From positions 1 through 64,000 of the forward strand of contig JACRJT010000021.1 in assembly GCA_016215465.1 (NCBI GenBank): a stretch of 64,000 bases of DNA, read 5' to 3'. A program made the translations under genes and the position numbers. Below the pieces are notes generated by a model. It made no database searches. It was not told where the DNA came from and saw nothing but the letters and a program-made list of their open reading frames with translations. Positions 16,595 to 26,217 of the stretch are shown here, piece by piece; within the stretch, counting starts at the first letter, position 1; every line of letters begins with the position of its first letter. The DNA comes from Nitrososphaerota archaeon (GTDB taxonomy: Archaea > Thermoproteota > Nitrososphaeria > Nitrososphaerales > Nitrosopumilaceae).

Positions 16595-17548
16595 GTGAAA
16601 AAGCCACTGATGATCAGTATAGGCATTGCAATTATGGCAATCATATCTATTATCATAATTGTTGGTGACAATGACTCTAAACAAGATATTTCACTACAGG
16701 AAGAAAAACCAGCAAAACTAAGAGTGGTTGCTTCTTTTTATCCGCTTTACGAGTTTTCAAAAAATGTAGCAGGCGACAAGGCTGAAGTCTCTACTTTTAT
16801 TCCAAATGGAATCGAGCCACATGATTGGGAACCAACCACAAATGACATACTAAACCTCAAGGAATCTGATATCTTTGTTTACAATGGTGCGGGAATGGAA
16901 CCTTTTGTTGATAAATTAATTGACTCTGGTGAGTACAACAATGTGAAATTTGTTGAAACAACAAAGGGAATAAATCTTATACAAACAAATGATGAACATC
17001 AAAAAGAACCAGATGATCATATTGTGTATAATCCACATGTCTGGTTAGATCCGATTCTTGCAAAACATCAAGTGATGATGATCAAAGATGCCATGGTTGA
17101 TGCTGATCCAGATAAAAAAGGGGGGTATGAAGATAATGCAAATGCCTACGGCGATAAACTAGACGAATTAAATTCCAAAATTCAAACAGAACTGTCCAAT
17201 TGCAAAAAAGATACTTTTATGCCGTTTCATGACGCATATTCCTATTTTGCCAACCAGTATAGATTGAAAACTTTTCCATTATCTGGAATATCGCCAGAAT
17301 CCGAAGTAACCGCTACTGATCTTAGGGAATTTGTAGATTTCATTCAAAAGAACGAAATAAAGACAATATATTCAGAAGAGATGGTAGATCCAAAACTTGC
17401 TACTACTCTTGCCGAGGAAGCAAATGCACAAGTTTTAATCTTCAGCCCATTAGAAGGACTAACAGATAAAGAAATGATGGATGGCAGTACATATTTGGAT
17501 AAAATGAGTGAGAACGTACAAAATCTAAAGATTGGGCTTGAATGCTAA
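16595..17548 (+). CDS. znuA: Zinc ABC transporter substrate-binding protein ZnuA
   Basis: Captures Zn2+ (or Mn2+) outside the membrane for import. The 317-aa product has an N-terminal signal/anchor helix (5-23) and the cluster A-I fold with ligands His76 (EPHDWEP), His148 (NPHVWLDP), His212 (PFHDAY) and an acidic residue in SEEMVDP (261-265). A short His/Asp-rich loop (132-142) between the first two ligands favours zinc. GTG start 16595. It forms an operon with znuC and znuB and faces a metalloregulator. Confidence 0.9.
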   Translation: MKKPLMISIGIAIMAIISIIIIVGDNDSKQDISLQEEKPAKLRVVASFYPLYEFSKNVAGDKAEVSTFIPNGIEPHDWEPTTNDILNLKESDIFVYNGAGMEPFVDKLIDSGEYNNVKFVETTKGINLIQTNDEHQKEPDDHIVYNPHVWLDPILAKHQVMMIKDAMVDADPDKKGGYEDNANAYGDKLDELNSKIQTELSNCKKDTFMPFHDAYSYFANQYRLKTFPLSGISPESEVTATDLREFVDFIQKNEIKTIYSEEMVDPKLATTLAEEANAQVLIFSPLEGLTDKEMMDGSTYLDKMSENVQNLKIGLEC

Positions 17549-18342
17549 TGAACGTATTAGAAGTCTCCGACGTTTCCATAAAATACAATGGTCATTTGGC
17601 CGTGGATAAGATCAATTTTAATGTAAAGGAAGGCGATTTACTTGGTATAGTAGGGCCAAATGGAGCCGGTAAGACTACCCTGTTTAAGGCAATAATAGGA
17701 CTGCAAAACCACAGTGGAAAAATCAAACTATTTGGGTACGATGAGGCAGATTATCAACCACTTCTTCCGCTGATAGGATATGTTTCACAAAAAGTTAGCT
17801 TTGAGCCAAACTTTCCTGCCACCGTATCAGAAGTGGTATCAATGGGATTAATCCCAGAAAAAAAATTACGTAAAGGGGCCGTATTGTTAAAAAATTGTGG
17901 CTACTCTTGGAATCTGTTATATAAAAAAGTAGGAAAGGACAGCGACAAGGTTTTAGAATGCCTGAAAACGGCAGGATTGGAATCATTAAAGGATAGAAGA
18001 ATAGGTGATCTCTCAGGGGGAGAACTCCAACGTGTATTTATTGCAAAGGCTTTGGTAAAAGATCCAGTACTTCTGATATTAGATGAGCCAGTAACTGGTG
18101 TAGATGCAGATGCGCAAAACAAGTTTTACACTGTCTTAAGAAAAATAAACACCGAAAATAAGATTACAATTGTTTGGTCATCTCATGATTTAGAGGCAAT
18201 ATCAAAGCTTGCAAACAGAGTCGCATGCATGAACAGAAAATTATTCTTCCATGGTGAAAAAGAGGAATTCTTCTCAAACAAGGAACTACTAAAAACATAC
18301 GCAGAATCTGCAATGCAAATGCATATGCATGATCATAACTAG
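17548..18342 (+). CDS. znuC: Zinc ABC transporter ATPase ZnuC
   Basis: ABC-type ATPase with Walker A GPNGAGKTT, Q-loop Gln (GYVSQK), signature LSGGE, Walker B LLILDEP and H-loop (WSSHD). The longest frame starts at ATG 17542, but ATG 17548 overlaps the znuA stop as TAATG and is preferred. An insert of about 30 residues sits between the Q-loop and the signature. The C-terminus is Met/His-rich (MQMHMHDHN), which could bind metal. Confidence 0.92.
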   Translation: MNVLEVSDVSIKYNGHLAVDKINFNVKEGDLLGIVGPNGAGKTTLFKAIIGLQNHSGKIKLFGYDEADYQPLLPLIGYVSQKVSFEPNFPATVSEVVSMGLIPEKKLRKGAVLLKNCGYSWNLLYKKVGKDSDKVLECLKTAGLESLKDRRIGDLSGGELQRVFIAKALVKDPVLLILDEPVTGVDADAQNKFYTVLRKINTENKITIVWSSHDLEAISKLANRVACMNRKLFFHGEKEEFFSNKELLKTYAESAMQMHMHDHN

Positions 18343-18344
18343 AA

Positions 18345-19193
18345 ATGAATCTTGAAATTCTTGGTTACAGTTTCATCCAAAAGGGACTAATAGCAGGAAC
18401 TGCGATCGCAATAATTTGTTCCCTAATGGGAATGTTTCTTGTCTTGAGACGATATTCTCTTTTTGGAGACGCACTTTCTCATATGGCATTTGGTGGAATC
18501 TCACTTGGTCTGTTTACTGGAATCTATCCTCTATGGACCGCATTTATTGTATCCGTTTTGGGTGCATTAGGTATAACGAAGCTTAGAAAAAGCACCAAGA
18601 TTTCTGGCGATGCAGCAATTGCAGTGCTTTTGGTATCTGGTCTTGGAATTGGCGTGCTGCTGATTAGTGCCACAGGTGGATTCAAAGTTGATCTGTTTAG
18701 CTTTCTTTTTGGCAGCATTTTGCTGATTAGTACTGAGGATATGTTACTCATACTTGGAATAAGTAGTGGAATCATTGCAACTCTTGTTGCTTTACGAAAA
18801 CAATTACTACATCTAACATTTGATGAGGAGCAAGCCCAAGTGAGTGGCATCAACACAGACAAGCTAAATTATGTTTTTGTAGTGTTGGCAAGCATTACTG
18901 TAATCACATCTATGCGTTTGGTTGGCATATTACTCATTTCTGCATTAATTGTACTGCCAAACATCACTGCAATTATGTTTGGAAAGGGATTCAAAAAAAC
19001 AATAGCACTCTCAGTATCAATGTCAGTCATCTCCGTTGTAAGTGGAATAATTTTATCATACTACCTTGATTTAGCTCCCTCAGGCACAATTGTCATGATC
19101 TCAGTAGCTATGCTGGTTGGTACACTGTTATTCAAATATGTTAACGTTCTAGGAAAATCTCATGTTATACAAAAACTGACTAGCGAAGCCTAA
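18345..19193 (+). CDS. znuB: Zinc ABC transporter permease ZnuB
   Basis: A 282-aa membrane permease of the metal ABC-3 family with about eight predicted helices and the conserved 'SLFGDALSHMAFGGISLG' segment near residues 39-56. It begins 2 nt after znuC and completes the ZnuABC importer. The 3' end overlaps the convergent coiled-coil gene by 14 nt. Confidence 0.92.
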   Translation: MNLEILGYSFIQKGLIAGTAIAIICSLMGMFLVLRRYSLFGDALSHMAFGGISLGLFTGIYPLWTAFIVSVLGALGITKLRKSTKISGDAAIAVLLVSGLGIGVLLISATGGFKVDLFSFLFGSILLISTEDMLLILGISSGIIATLVALRKQLLHLTFDEEQAQVSGINTDKLNYVFVVLASITVITSMRLVGILLISALIVLPNITAIMFGKGFKKTIALSVSMSVISVVSGIILSYYLDLAPSGTIVMISVAMLVGTLLFKYVNVLGKSHVIQKLTSEA

Positions 19194-20853
19194 ACGAATT
19201 TTTTTTATCTTCGTATTCTGACTCTAACTTTTTGAATCTATATTTTAAATCGTCATATTCTATCTGAATTTCTCTTTTCCTAGAGTTTATCTCGTCATAA
19301 CTCTCCTCAAGTTTTTCTATTTTATTTCGTAGGTGATTCAACTCCATCTTGAGAGAATCTCTTTCTGGTTTTAGATATGTCAGAACTTCTCTTACCTCTG
19401 CTAGACTTTCGTTTGCCGACTTTTTATCCTCATATTCTGATTCTGCCTTTTTGATTCTTATCTTCAAATCGCTTAGTTCAGTTACAAGCAATTCTTTTTC
19501 TAATTTTAAATGAGTTAGAGCGGCGTTAAATTCGCCAAGCTCTTCCTTTGCCGCTTTTTTATCCTCATATTCTGATTCTGCCTTTTTGATTTTTGTGCGC
19601 AACTCTTCAAGATTTGTTCCGAGTGTTTCCTTTTCTGCCTTTAGCATAGAAACTGAAAGCCTTACGTCCTCAAGCTCTTCCTTTGCCGACTTTTTATCCT
19701 CATATTCTGATTCTGCCTTTTTGATTTTTGTGCGCAACTCCTCCAAATCAGATTTGAAGGCATCTCTGTCTAACTTTAGATAATCTAGAATTGCCCTTAC
19801 GTCCTCAAGCTCTTCCTTTGCCGCTTTTTTATCCTCATATTCTTTTTTTGCCTGTTCTATCTTTTGTTCTAATTCTCTTAGTTCTTGCCTTGGCTCTCTG
19901 TTTTGGTTTTCTAATTTTTTAACTTCATCTCTTAGACGATCTCTTTTTTCTTCCAGTTCGCTTATTTTGCCTCTTACGTCCTCAAGCTCTTCCTTTGCCG
20001 ACTTTTTATCCTCATATTCTGATTCTGCCTTTTTTGTTTTCCATCTTATTTCAAACAGTTTTTTCTCCTCTTCTTTGATTTCTTGTTGTATCTTTGATAG
20101 TTTACTGAGATCTTGATCATCATTTTGTATTGAATTAATATTCATTACTTGATTGGAAGTTATAACGTCAAACTCCGTATTTGGCGCCTGCTGGTTAATA
20201 TCTTGAATTATTCCATTGCTGGAATCATTGGAAGAAAAGTCTACATTTGCAAATTCTTTTGCGTGTAGCCTAGCCTGATTCAGTTTTGTTCTAAATTCAA
20301 CAAGCTCCGTCTCTTTTTGTTTTATATTGTCTTTAAATTCCTGCAATTCATCTTTTATGGAATCAGCATCAAACCTTAGATTTGATAATGTATCAGTTGT
20401 ATATTCTGACACATCGTTTCCAATTTCCTTATCATCGTTTGCTTGTTCGTCGTTATTCTTTGATTCTAGAATTGATGCACTTAATTCATCTAGAGTCAGA
20501 CTTTGCTCAGAATTAGTTGAGGATCTAAGTGCAAAATCTACTCCGTTATAACTACAGGAACCAAACGGATCACACAACGGATTGCCGACATCTGCCAAAT
20601 TGGCAACCTTTTTCACTCTTTCAAGTCCTTCTTTCATAGATGAGACAAGCTTTGCAGTTTCATTCATGTCTCCGGCCATCGCGGCAATTGACTTGCTACT
20701 TTCTTCAAATATCTGGCCGTATTTTGGATTTGGAGGATTTTCATCAGCTTGTGTTGTTGACTCCTTTGGGGTGTCTTGTTGATCTACGCCTTTTTCTTTT
20801 AGTCGACTTGCAAAATAGCCTGCGCCTTTTTTTGGTTCACTAGGACTATGCAT
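19180..20853 (-). CDS. Repetitive coiled-coil protein (45-residue repeats)
   Basis: A 557-aa, strongly charged protein. Residues 1-170 are low-complexity with a Cys-containing patch (LCDPFGSCSY); residues about 175-555 are predicted continuous coiled coil. A unit containing 'ESEYEDKK.A.EEL' recurs with an exact 135-nt period at 19426, 19561, 19696 and 19831, and again at 20008 and 19207 with longer spacing. The DNA of the repeat core is nearly identical between copies, pointing to recent tandem expansion. No signal peptide or membrane helix is seen. Function unknown; an SMC-like or cytoskeletal/scaffold role is possible. Confidence 0.75.
   Translation of the reverse strand: MHSPSEPKKGAGYFASRLKEKGVDQQDTPKESTTQADENPPNPKYGQIFEESSKSIAAMAGDMNETAKLVSSMKEGLERVKKVANLADVGNPLCDPFGSCSYNGVDFALRSSTNSEQSLTLDELSASILESKNNDEQANDDKEIGNDVSEYTTDTLSNLRFDADSIKDELQEFKDNIKQKETELVEFRTKLNQARLHAKEFANVDFSSNDSSNGIIQDINQQAPNTEFDVITSNQVMNINSIQNDDQDLSKLSKIQQEIKEEEKKLFEIRWKTKKAESEYEDKKSAKEELEDVRGKISELEEKRDRLRDEVKKLENQNREPRQELRELEQKIEQAKKEYEDKKAAKEELEDVRAILDYLKLDRDAFKSDLEELRTKIKKAESEYEDKKSAKEELEDVRLSVSMLKAEKETLGTNLEELRTKIKKAESEYEDKKAAKEELGEFNAALTHLKLEKELLVTELSDLKIRIKKAESEYEDKKSANESLAEVREVLTYLKPERDSLKMELNHLRNKIEKLEESYDEINSRKREIQIEYDDLKYRFKKLESEYEDKKNSFRLR
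19426..20036 (-). repeat. Tandem 135-bp repeats inside the coiled-coil gene
   Basis: The block TCCTCATATTCTGATTCTGC and its flanks recur at 19426, 19561, 19696, 19831 (third-codon drift in this copy) and 20008. Consecutive distances are 135, 135, 135 and 177 nt, all multiples of three, so the frame is kept. They encode a 45-residue coiled-coil unit. Confidence 0.85.
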
Positions 20854-20924
20854 ACAAGTAAACTAATGAAAAAGTGGAATAATACCGCAATGTCGTTCGA
20901 AAAGAACAAACTAATTTCCAATGT

Positions 20925-23669
20925 TTATTCAATTAATGCGTCTAGTCGTCTTTTATCACGCACACTTTTTACAAAAAATAGTGATGTTGCAATTATTCCA
21001 ACCGTTATAAGCGGTGCTGCGATCTCAGAATATTTGAGACTTATCATTGGTTGTTCCTGAATAGTCCTTTGGCTTGGGACTTCTGAGATTACTACGTTTC
21101 CTAATTTGTTTCCACGTTGTTCCACAAACCAAACATTTCCATCCTTATCTGAAGTCACAAACTGTGTAAACGATGTTTTTGTAGGAATGTTTACTTCGGA
21201 AAATTCGTTTCTGGTAGGATCATACACACCTAACTTGTCCACTGTATGCTGTGCAAGCCAAATGTTGCCAAATTTGTCTGACGTCATACCAAACGGTGCA
21301 GCCTGTGGATCAACTACTGGAGTCTTTTCGAATGTTTCAAGAAGTGGATTGAACTTGACCATGTTCAAACCTACATGCTCTGATATCCAGACATTCTGTT
21401 CTGAATCAATGAACAACGCAAAGGGCTCGCCTAAAAGTCCGTCTGGGGCAAACTCTCTGATCTTTCCACTTTGGGGTTCAATTACGCCGATTTTTCCACC
21501 CTGTGCTTCAGCAAACCAAATGTTTCCGTTTGCATCTCGTGCAAGCGCAGCGGGCCCTGATGGATTTGTTGGAATCTCATGTTCCTCAAATTGACCAGTT
21601 ACCGGATCGTATTTTAGCAGCATGCTCTGATCTACAAGTGCAATCCAGACATTTCCATCAAGATCTGTTTCCAAAGAAATTGGAATTGCTTTTGTTGGCA
21701 GTGAAATTATTTGGGATTTTTCTGTTGTTGGATCAAAGTATCCTATTTTAGAGTCAGGCGTATCGGTAAACCACACCAATCCATCAGAAGCTAATTTGAG
21801 AAATACGGTGGTCTTGCCCCCTTCAAACGTGTATGATTGGAATTGTTTATTTTCTATGGAAAATTTCCACAGGCGAGGCTGCGATGTATCGCTAATCCAA
21901 ATGATGTCGTTGCCGTCATATGTGGGATAAAGCACCGCCCCACTTACTGGGATGTCGTATTCAATTATCTGCGTTTTTAGCTCAGATGTGTGAGGCTTGA
22001 CTACTACTGAAAAACTGATGCTTTCATTTGCATGATTCTTTCTTTTTGCCTCTACTTCAATATTCCAGTTTCCTGAAAAGCCAAACGCTAGGTTGCCTTG
22101 GTATTCATTTTGTTTCTCTGAAACATTACTTACTAGAATATCAATTGGAGCAATATTTCTTTGTGGATTTGAAACCTTTAGCACCAAGTCATCCATATCT
22201 CCCAGAGGATTTCCATCAGAATCAAAAACAGATACGACAATTGTATTAGAACCGCTTGCAAATGGTTTGATATTGATGTCAAACCTTGCATTTTCGGAAA
22301 ACTCCGATGTCTGAAAACCATAGGTAACCTGTTGCACTTGCTGAGCTTGACTGGTAGGAAGTGACGAGTTAGTTAACAGTGCAACTAGACCGAGCAGAAT
22401 TATACCAAGCACTGCTTCTGTCTTTAATGACCTTCCAAGTTTTCTATGCACGTTAATTGTATTTGATTTGACGTCTCTTTCTGCAGACTTTTGTATTTTG
22501 AACTGATTATATCCACCAAGTGCTGCCATGATGGAAGCCACTCCAATTTTTGCCATTATCAAAACCCCATAAGAAGACTGACTGAGCAATGCAACATCGT
22601 CTTCTAACAACCACAAAAGTGCAGGTCCTGTAATTACCAAGATTCCAAGTGAGATAACTATCATTGATGAAAATCTTGGAATGGCCAATAACGTGATGAT
22701 CTCTTTCTTGTTACCATCTAATTTTGATAAGGCGGGAAGCAAAATGAATCCAAAAAAGATTACACCGCCAATCCAAACCGATGCAATCAAACTGTGCGCA
22801 TAATCAATTATGATTGCAGAGATCTGCTCACTTGCAGCGCCGTGGCCGATTATTGTCGTGGTACTAATCAGTATAAGAGACAACCCTAACAACAAAATCT
22901 GTTTTTTGTTTGAAACGTTTGATTTGTTTTCTATCAAAAACCAGACTGCAAGTAAAACCACGGTTATCGCCATTCTGATTATCCATATTGAACCAAATGA
23001 TGTCTGCAATACCATAGAAGCAGATGTTTGAAGGCGTAATGTTTGTACGACAAGCATCAAAATGTTTGATGCAAAAACCAAAAACAAGCCAATTCCAACA
23101 ATGGAAGAAAACTTGGCCTGATAGAATTTCTGCAACTCGGAAAGATTTTCCTTTATGATGTTTTTTTTACGCATTGCACCCCATATTATGACAGAAGATA
23201 TTGCGGATCCAAGCACTATAACCTGTCCTATAATTCCTGGTAGCCTTGCTCCAGCTTCTGGAAAATATGTTGATTCTGTTATGTCTCGTGGTTTTGGGGG
23301 GGGAACAGATACATCACCAACACCAAAGACAAATGCCTCATCTACCAAATGCCCATCAATTTTAGAGAGAACCTTGCTTGTAACAGTATAGATTCCATCT
23401 TTTAGTGGAGGGGTGGTAACTGCAAGTGTAGATTCGCTACCGATGTATTTTGTGTCCTTGTTATCTATTTGATTTCCACTACTATCGAATATTTTGATTG
23501 CACTAAATTCGATTTCTATTGCTTCTGAATAATGGATTACGATCTGACTAATTCCAGCTGAAACACTTGATGATTGAACAGGATCTGAACTGACAATAGC
23601 TGGATGCGCATATGCAAAAGGCATACTGGAAATTATGATCAAAAATGGAATGATTAGAAATTTTTTCAA
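20925..23669 (-). CDS. CopC-CopD copper protein fused to a Vgb-type beta-propeller
   Basis: A 914-aa membrane protein built from three parts. After a signal peptide the mature protein starts near AHPAIVSSDP, a CopC domain with the N-terminal His and a second His in SKIDGHLVDEAF (about 20-125). Then comes a CopD-like set of about eight membrane helices (about 150-430), an Ig-like domain (about 440-555), and a virginiamycin-B-lyase/NHL-like propeller (about 565-870) with repeated 'GNVWFxE / GxIGxxxP' units, ending in one membrane helix and a basic tail. CopC and CopD handle copper, needed in bulk by ammonia oxidisers. The propeller may dock another surface protein. Confidence 0.82.
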   Translation of the reverse strand: MKKFLIIPFLIIISSMPFAYAHPAIVSSDPVQSSSVSAGISQIVIHYSEAIEIEFSAIKIFDSSGNQIDNKDTKYIGSESTLAVTTPPLKDGIYTVTSKVLSKIDGHLVDEAFVFGVGDVSVPPPKPRDITESTYFPEAGARLPGIIGQVIVLGSAISSVIIWGAMRKKNIIKENLSELQKFYQAKFSSIVGIGLFLVFASNILMLVVQTLRLQTSASMVLQTSFGSIWIIRMAITVVLLAVWFLIENKSNVSNKKQILLLGLSLILISTTTIIGHGAASEQISAIIIDYAHSLIASVWIGGVIFFGFILLPALSKLDGNKKEIITLLAIPRFSSMIVISLGILVITGPALLWLLEDDVALLSQSSYGVLIMAKIGVASIMAALGGYNQFKIQKSAERDVKSNTINVHRKLGRSLKTEAVLGIILLGLVALLTNSSLPTSQAQQVQQVTYGFQTSEFSENARFDINIKPFASGSNTIVVSVFDSDGNPLGDMDDLVLKVSNPQRNIAPIDILVSNVSEKQNEYQGNLAFGFSGNWNIEVEAKRKNHANESISFSVVVKPHTSELKTQIIEYDIPVSGAVLYPTYDGNDIIWISDTSQPRLWKFSIENKQFQSYTFEGGKTTVFLKLASDGLVWFTDTPDSKIGYFDPTTEKSQIISLPTKAIPISLETDLDGNVWIALVDQSMLLKYDPVTGQFEEHEIPTNPSGPAALARDANGNIWFAEAQGGKIGVIEPQSGKIREFAPDGLLGEPFALFIDSEQNVWISEHVGLNMVKFNPLLETFEKTPVVDPQAAPFGMTSDKFGNIWLAQHTVDKLGVYDPTRNEFSEVNIPTKTSFTQFVTSDKDGNVWFVEQRGNKLGNVVISEVPSQRTIQEQPMISLKYSEIAAPLITVGIIATSLFFVKSVRDKRRLDALIE

Positions 23670-23762
23670 TTTACTTTTGATAGTGCTTTTGCTAATTTAA
23701 ACAAATTACCACTTTGGTAGTTCTACCACTCTTGCATAAAGATAATAACATGATTTGGACTA

Positions 23763-24407
23763 ATGATTATTATGAAAAGTCATTTTGCACTGCCTCTCAT
23801 ATTTATTTTAGGATTTGGCTTTTACTTTGCATATGCACACAAGACAATTACTGTAGAACAATATGATATTGAAGTAGGTTGGAAGGAAGAGCCGCCGCTA
23901 GTTGGGATTCAAAACGCGATAACCTTTGAATTCAGCCAAGACGAAGGAAACGGAGTCACAACTCCTGTAACAAATTCATTTAGGGATTTGGAGGCTACTG
24001 TAAAATCCGGCAGCCTCACAAAAACACTAGAAGTTCTCTCTGATGCAAAGCCTGGAAATTATTATACAAAAATTATTCCAACCAAGACTGGCTCACTCAT
24101 AATTGAGCTTAAAGGAACACTAAACGGTGTACCAGTAAACCAAGAAATACAAATTGAAGACGTGGAAAGCACCGATGTCCTTGCGTTTCCTCTTTCAGGT
24201 TCATCATCAGGTCAGGATGTGAGTGCATTAAAGAATGCCATGTCGTCACTCCAAAGGGATGTCACAGAAATCAAATCAAAAATAGGTAATGTTGCAGGTG
24301 GGGATGACATCGATCTTTCCAAGGCGTACGACTTTGGAGTTTTTGGTCTTGCACTTGGGACAGCGGGCGTAATACTTGCAGTATTTGCAATGGTAAAAAG
24401 AAAATAA
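23763..24407 (+). CDS. Exported membrane-anchored protein next to copper genes
   Basis: A 214-aa protein with a signal peptide (about 1-25), a single beta-sandwich domain, a short coiled coil (about 160-178) and a C-terminal membrane helix with basic tail (about 190-214). The predicted mature end is AHKTI, so an N-terminal His could bind Cu, as in CopC. It is divergent from the CopC-CopD fusion and convergent with a blue copper protein. No firm family; role in copper handling is inferred from position only. ATG 23763 or ATG 23772. Confidence 0.65.
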   Translation: MIIMKSHFALPLIFILGFGFYFAYAHKTITVEQYDIEVGWKEEPPLVGIQNAITFEFSQDEGNGVTTPVTNSFRDLEATVKSGSLTKTLEVLSDAKPGNYYTKIIPTKTGSLIIELKGTLNGVPVNQEIQIEDVESTDVLAFPLSGSSSGQDVSALKNAMSSLQRDVTEIKSKIGNVAGGDDIDLSKAYDFGVFGLALGTAGVILAVFAMVKRK

Positions 24408-24412
24408 GAATT

Positions 24413-25288
24413 CTAAAGTCTTGGAATTACTTTAGATCTTGCAGTGACAGCAACAATGCTTACTATGGCAACTGCCAGAATCATCATGGCAATTTGACCG
24501 AACTCAGGCACGACCTGAACTGATATGGTTTCACCCATTGGGCCTTCCCAGTTTACTTGATCATCTGGAAGTCCAAGTCCGAGTATTTTGATTTGTACAT
24601 CTACTGGACTATCGGAGCTCAATCCGCTTGTTGTAAAATCAGCTAATCCGTCATGTGTATGTTGCTCTGATTCAGAAAGAACTTCAGTTCCATCTTGTGT
24701 TGCAACGATGTCGTAATTGACATGTTCTATTGCATTGCCATCAGCATCGGTGAATTCTATCTCAAGAGATAACTCTTCACCCTCTGTTGGCACACCAGAA
24801 TGAATCCCTACCGTGACTGAACCGTCAGCTGACATTGCCATCGCACGATCTCCACCATCCTCATGTCCGTCCTCAGCATGAGCTTCTTGAACAATTACTT
24901 TGCCTGTCATCCAAGGATGTACTTGGCAGAAGTATGGAAATTCTCCAGATTCTTCAAATTTATATGTGAAGCTTTTCCCTGCCATGAAAAGGCCGCTGTC
25001 AAAGTGTCCGTCTGGTCCATCTTGTCTGATATCACCGCTTGTGACAGTATGTGCAGCAGTATCGTCGTTTGACCAAGTGACTTCACCACTAACATCAATA
25101 GTTACTTCGCTTGGATCGTAACAGCTGTTGGTCGTCTCGCATCCTGGGGCTGATGATCCCGGAGTGATGCTTACAGTCTCTTTGGCGTGGTCAGCAAAAA
25201 CTGCTGGTGCTACTGTCATTAGGGCAACTAATACAAAGATAGAGCCTATGACTATTGTCTTCATTGGCTTAGTTCTGGCAGAGACCAA
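24413..25288 (-). CDS. Plastocyanin-like blue copper protein with PEFG-CTERM anchor
   Basis: Exported electron-transfer candidate, 291 aa. After the signal peptide comes a cupredoxin domain (about 35-135) with type 1 copper ligands His (TAAHTVTSG), Cys, His and Met (FCQVHPWM). Next is an Ig-like domain (about 150-255) and a PEFG-CTERM tail (VVPEFG + helix + RSK). In ammonia-oxidising archaea such proteins are thought to replace cytochromes. It lies tail-to-tail with the preceding gene, 5 nt apart, within a copper-rich stretch. Confidence 0.9.
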   Translation of the reverse strand: MVSARTKPMKTIVIGSIFVLVALMTVAPAVFADHAKETVSITPGSSAPGCETTNSCYDPSEVTIDVSGEVTWSNDDTAAHTVTSGDIRQDGPDGHFDSGLFMAGKSFTYKFEESGEFPYFCQVHPWMTGKVIVQEAHAEDGHEDGGDRAMAMSADGSVTVGIHSGVPTEGEELSLEIEFTDADGNAIEHVNYDIVATQDGTEVLSESEQHTHDGLADFTTSGLSSDSPVDVQIKILGLGLPDDQVNWEGPMGETISVQVVPEFGQIAMMILAVAIVSIVAVTARSKVIPRL

Positions 25289-25326
25289 TAAAAATCCTTA
25301 TCCAAATTACCATCTAAACGTGAATT

Positions 25327-26124
25327 TTATTTTCTAAAATTTCGTATTTTTGATATTATTATGGCTGGTACAACAAAATACATTCCAACATTTAGTAGGA
25401 TTATTCCAATTCCATATCCCAACATATCTTTCTCAGAATCTATGTTGACATGATTTAGTATTGATAGTGTAGACAGCATTGGTGTTATTGCCAACTTTAC
25501 AGTTTCCCTGAACATGGGGCTCTGTCGTTCTACATCTGCAACTGTAGGACTAAATGAATAATAGAGTGCATTGAACGCACTCATGAAACTTGTTCCAGAA
25601 CTTGTACTAAACAATACGTTATCTCTTACCTCCCTGAGCAGCTGAACCTGCGGTGCAAGCTCAGACCCGTATGCAGCAGTTGCAATTATGCATGATCCGC
25701 CCTGTTCTCTGGTCTGATCTGAAGCATCGTCAATCACTTCAGTAAAAGTTACTGTCTCTGACGGTATTGGTTGAAACAAAATTCCTTCAATATCGACAAT
25801 TATCTTATGTTCTCCATTTTCTTTGAACTGTACTGGAATTGTTACCGCGCCCTCTGAAGTATGAGTTAGTGGTATTGGTCCAAAAACTGGAGTTCCATCC
25901 TTCGTGACTGTTACCTTGTAGTCAATGTGCTCCTGAATATTATTTGTTTTTGGATTTATGAAATCAATTTTTAATTTTGTCAGATCCCCGAGTACTGGTT
26001 TTGCAGGCTCTGTGGATATTGATACAAGCAGTGTCCCCTTGTCAGTAGGTGATTGAAACTGATCAGCGAACGCAGGCAATACTAAAACAGGTAACAAAAA
26101 TAACACAAAGAAATACTTCATCAA
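25327..26124 (-). CDS. Exported protein with CFI-box domain
   Basis: A 265-aa protein with a signal peptide (about 1-20), an Ig-like/YtkA-like domain (about 25-130) and a CFI-box region starting at 'SCIIATAAYGSELAPQVQLLREVRDN', followed by two hydrophobic segments (about 185-215 and 237-258). The Ig-like part resembles the equivalent domain of the blue copper protein just upstream on the same strand. The CFI box is widespread in archaeal and bacterial exported proteins but of unknown chemistry. Confidence 0.7.
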   Translation of the reverse strand: MMKYFFVLFLLPVLVLPAFADQFQSPTDKGTLLVSISTEPAKPVLGDLTKLKIDFINPKTNNIQEHIDYKVTVTKDGTPVFGPIPLTHTSEGAVTIPVQFKENGEHKIIVDIEGILFQPIPSETVTFTEVIDDASDQTREQGGSCIIATAAYGSELAPQVQLLREVRDNVLFSTSSGTSFMSAFNALYYSFSPTVADVERQSPMFRETVKLAITPMLSTLSILNHVNIDSEKDMLGYGIGIILLNVGMYFVVPAIIISKIRNFRK

Positions 26125-26217
26125 CCAAAATCACTCATGATTATATTAATAACTTACTCAAGTTCTAACAGTACACAATCCTAACATTATAATGCTGATT
26201 ATACGCAATAACATAAA

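Noticed and set aside
19426-20036. Regular repeats that might look like CRISPR
   Set aside because: Units are in frame, 135 nt apart, and code for coiled coil; there are no spacers and no cas genes.
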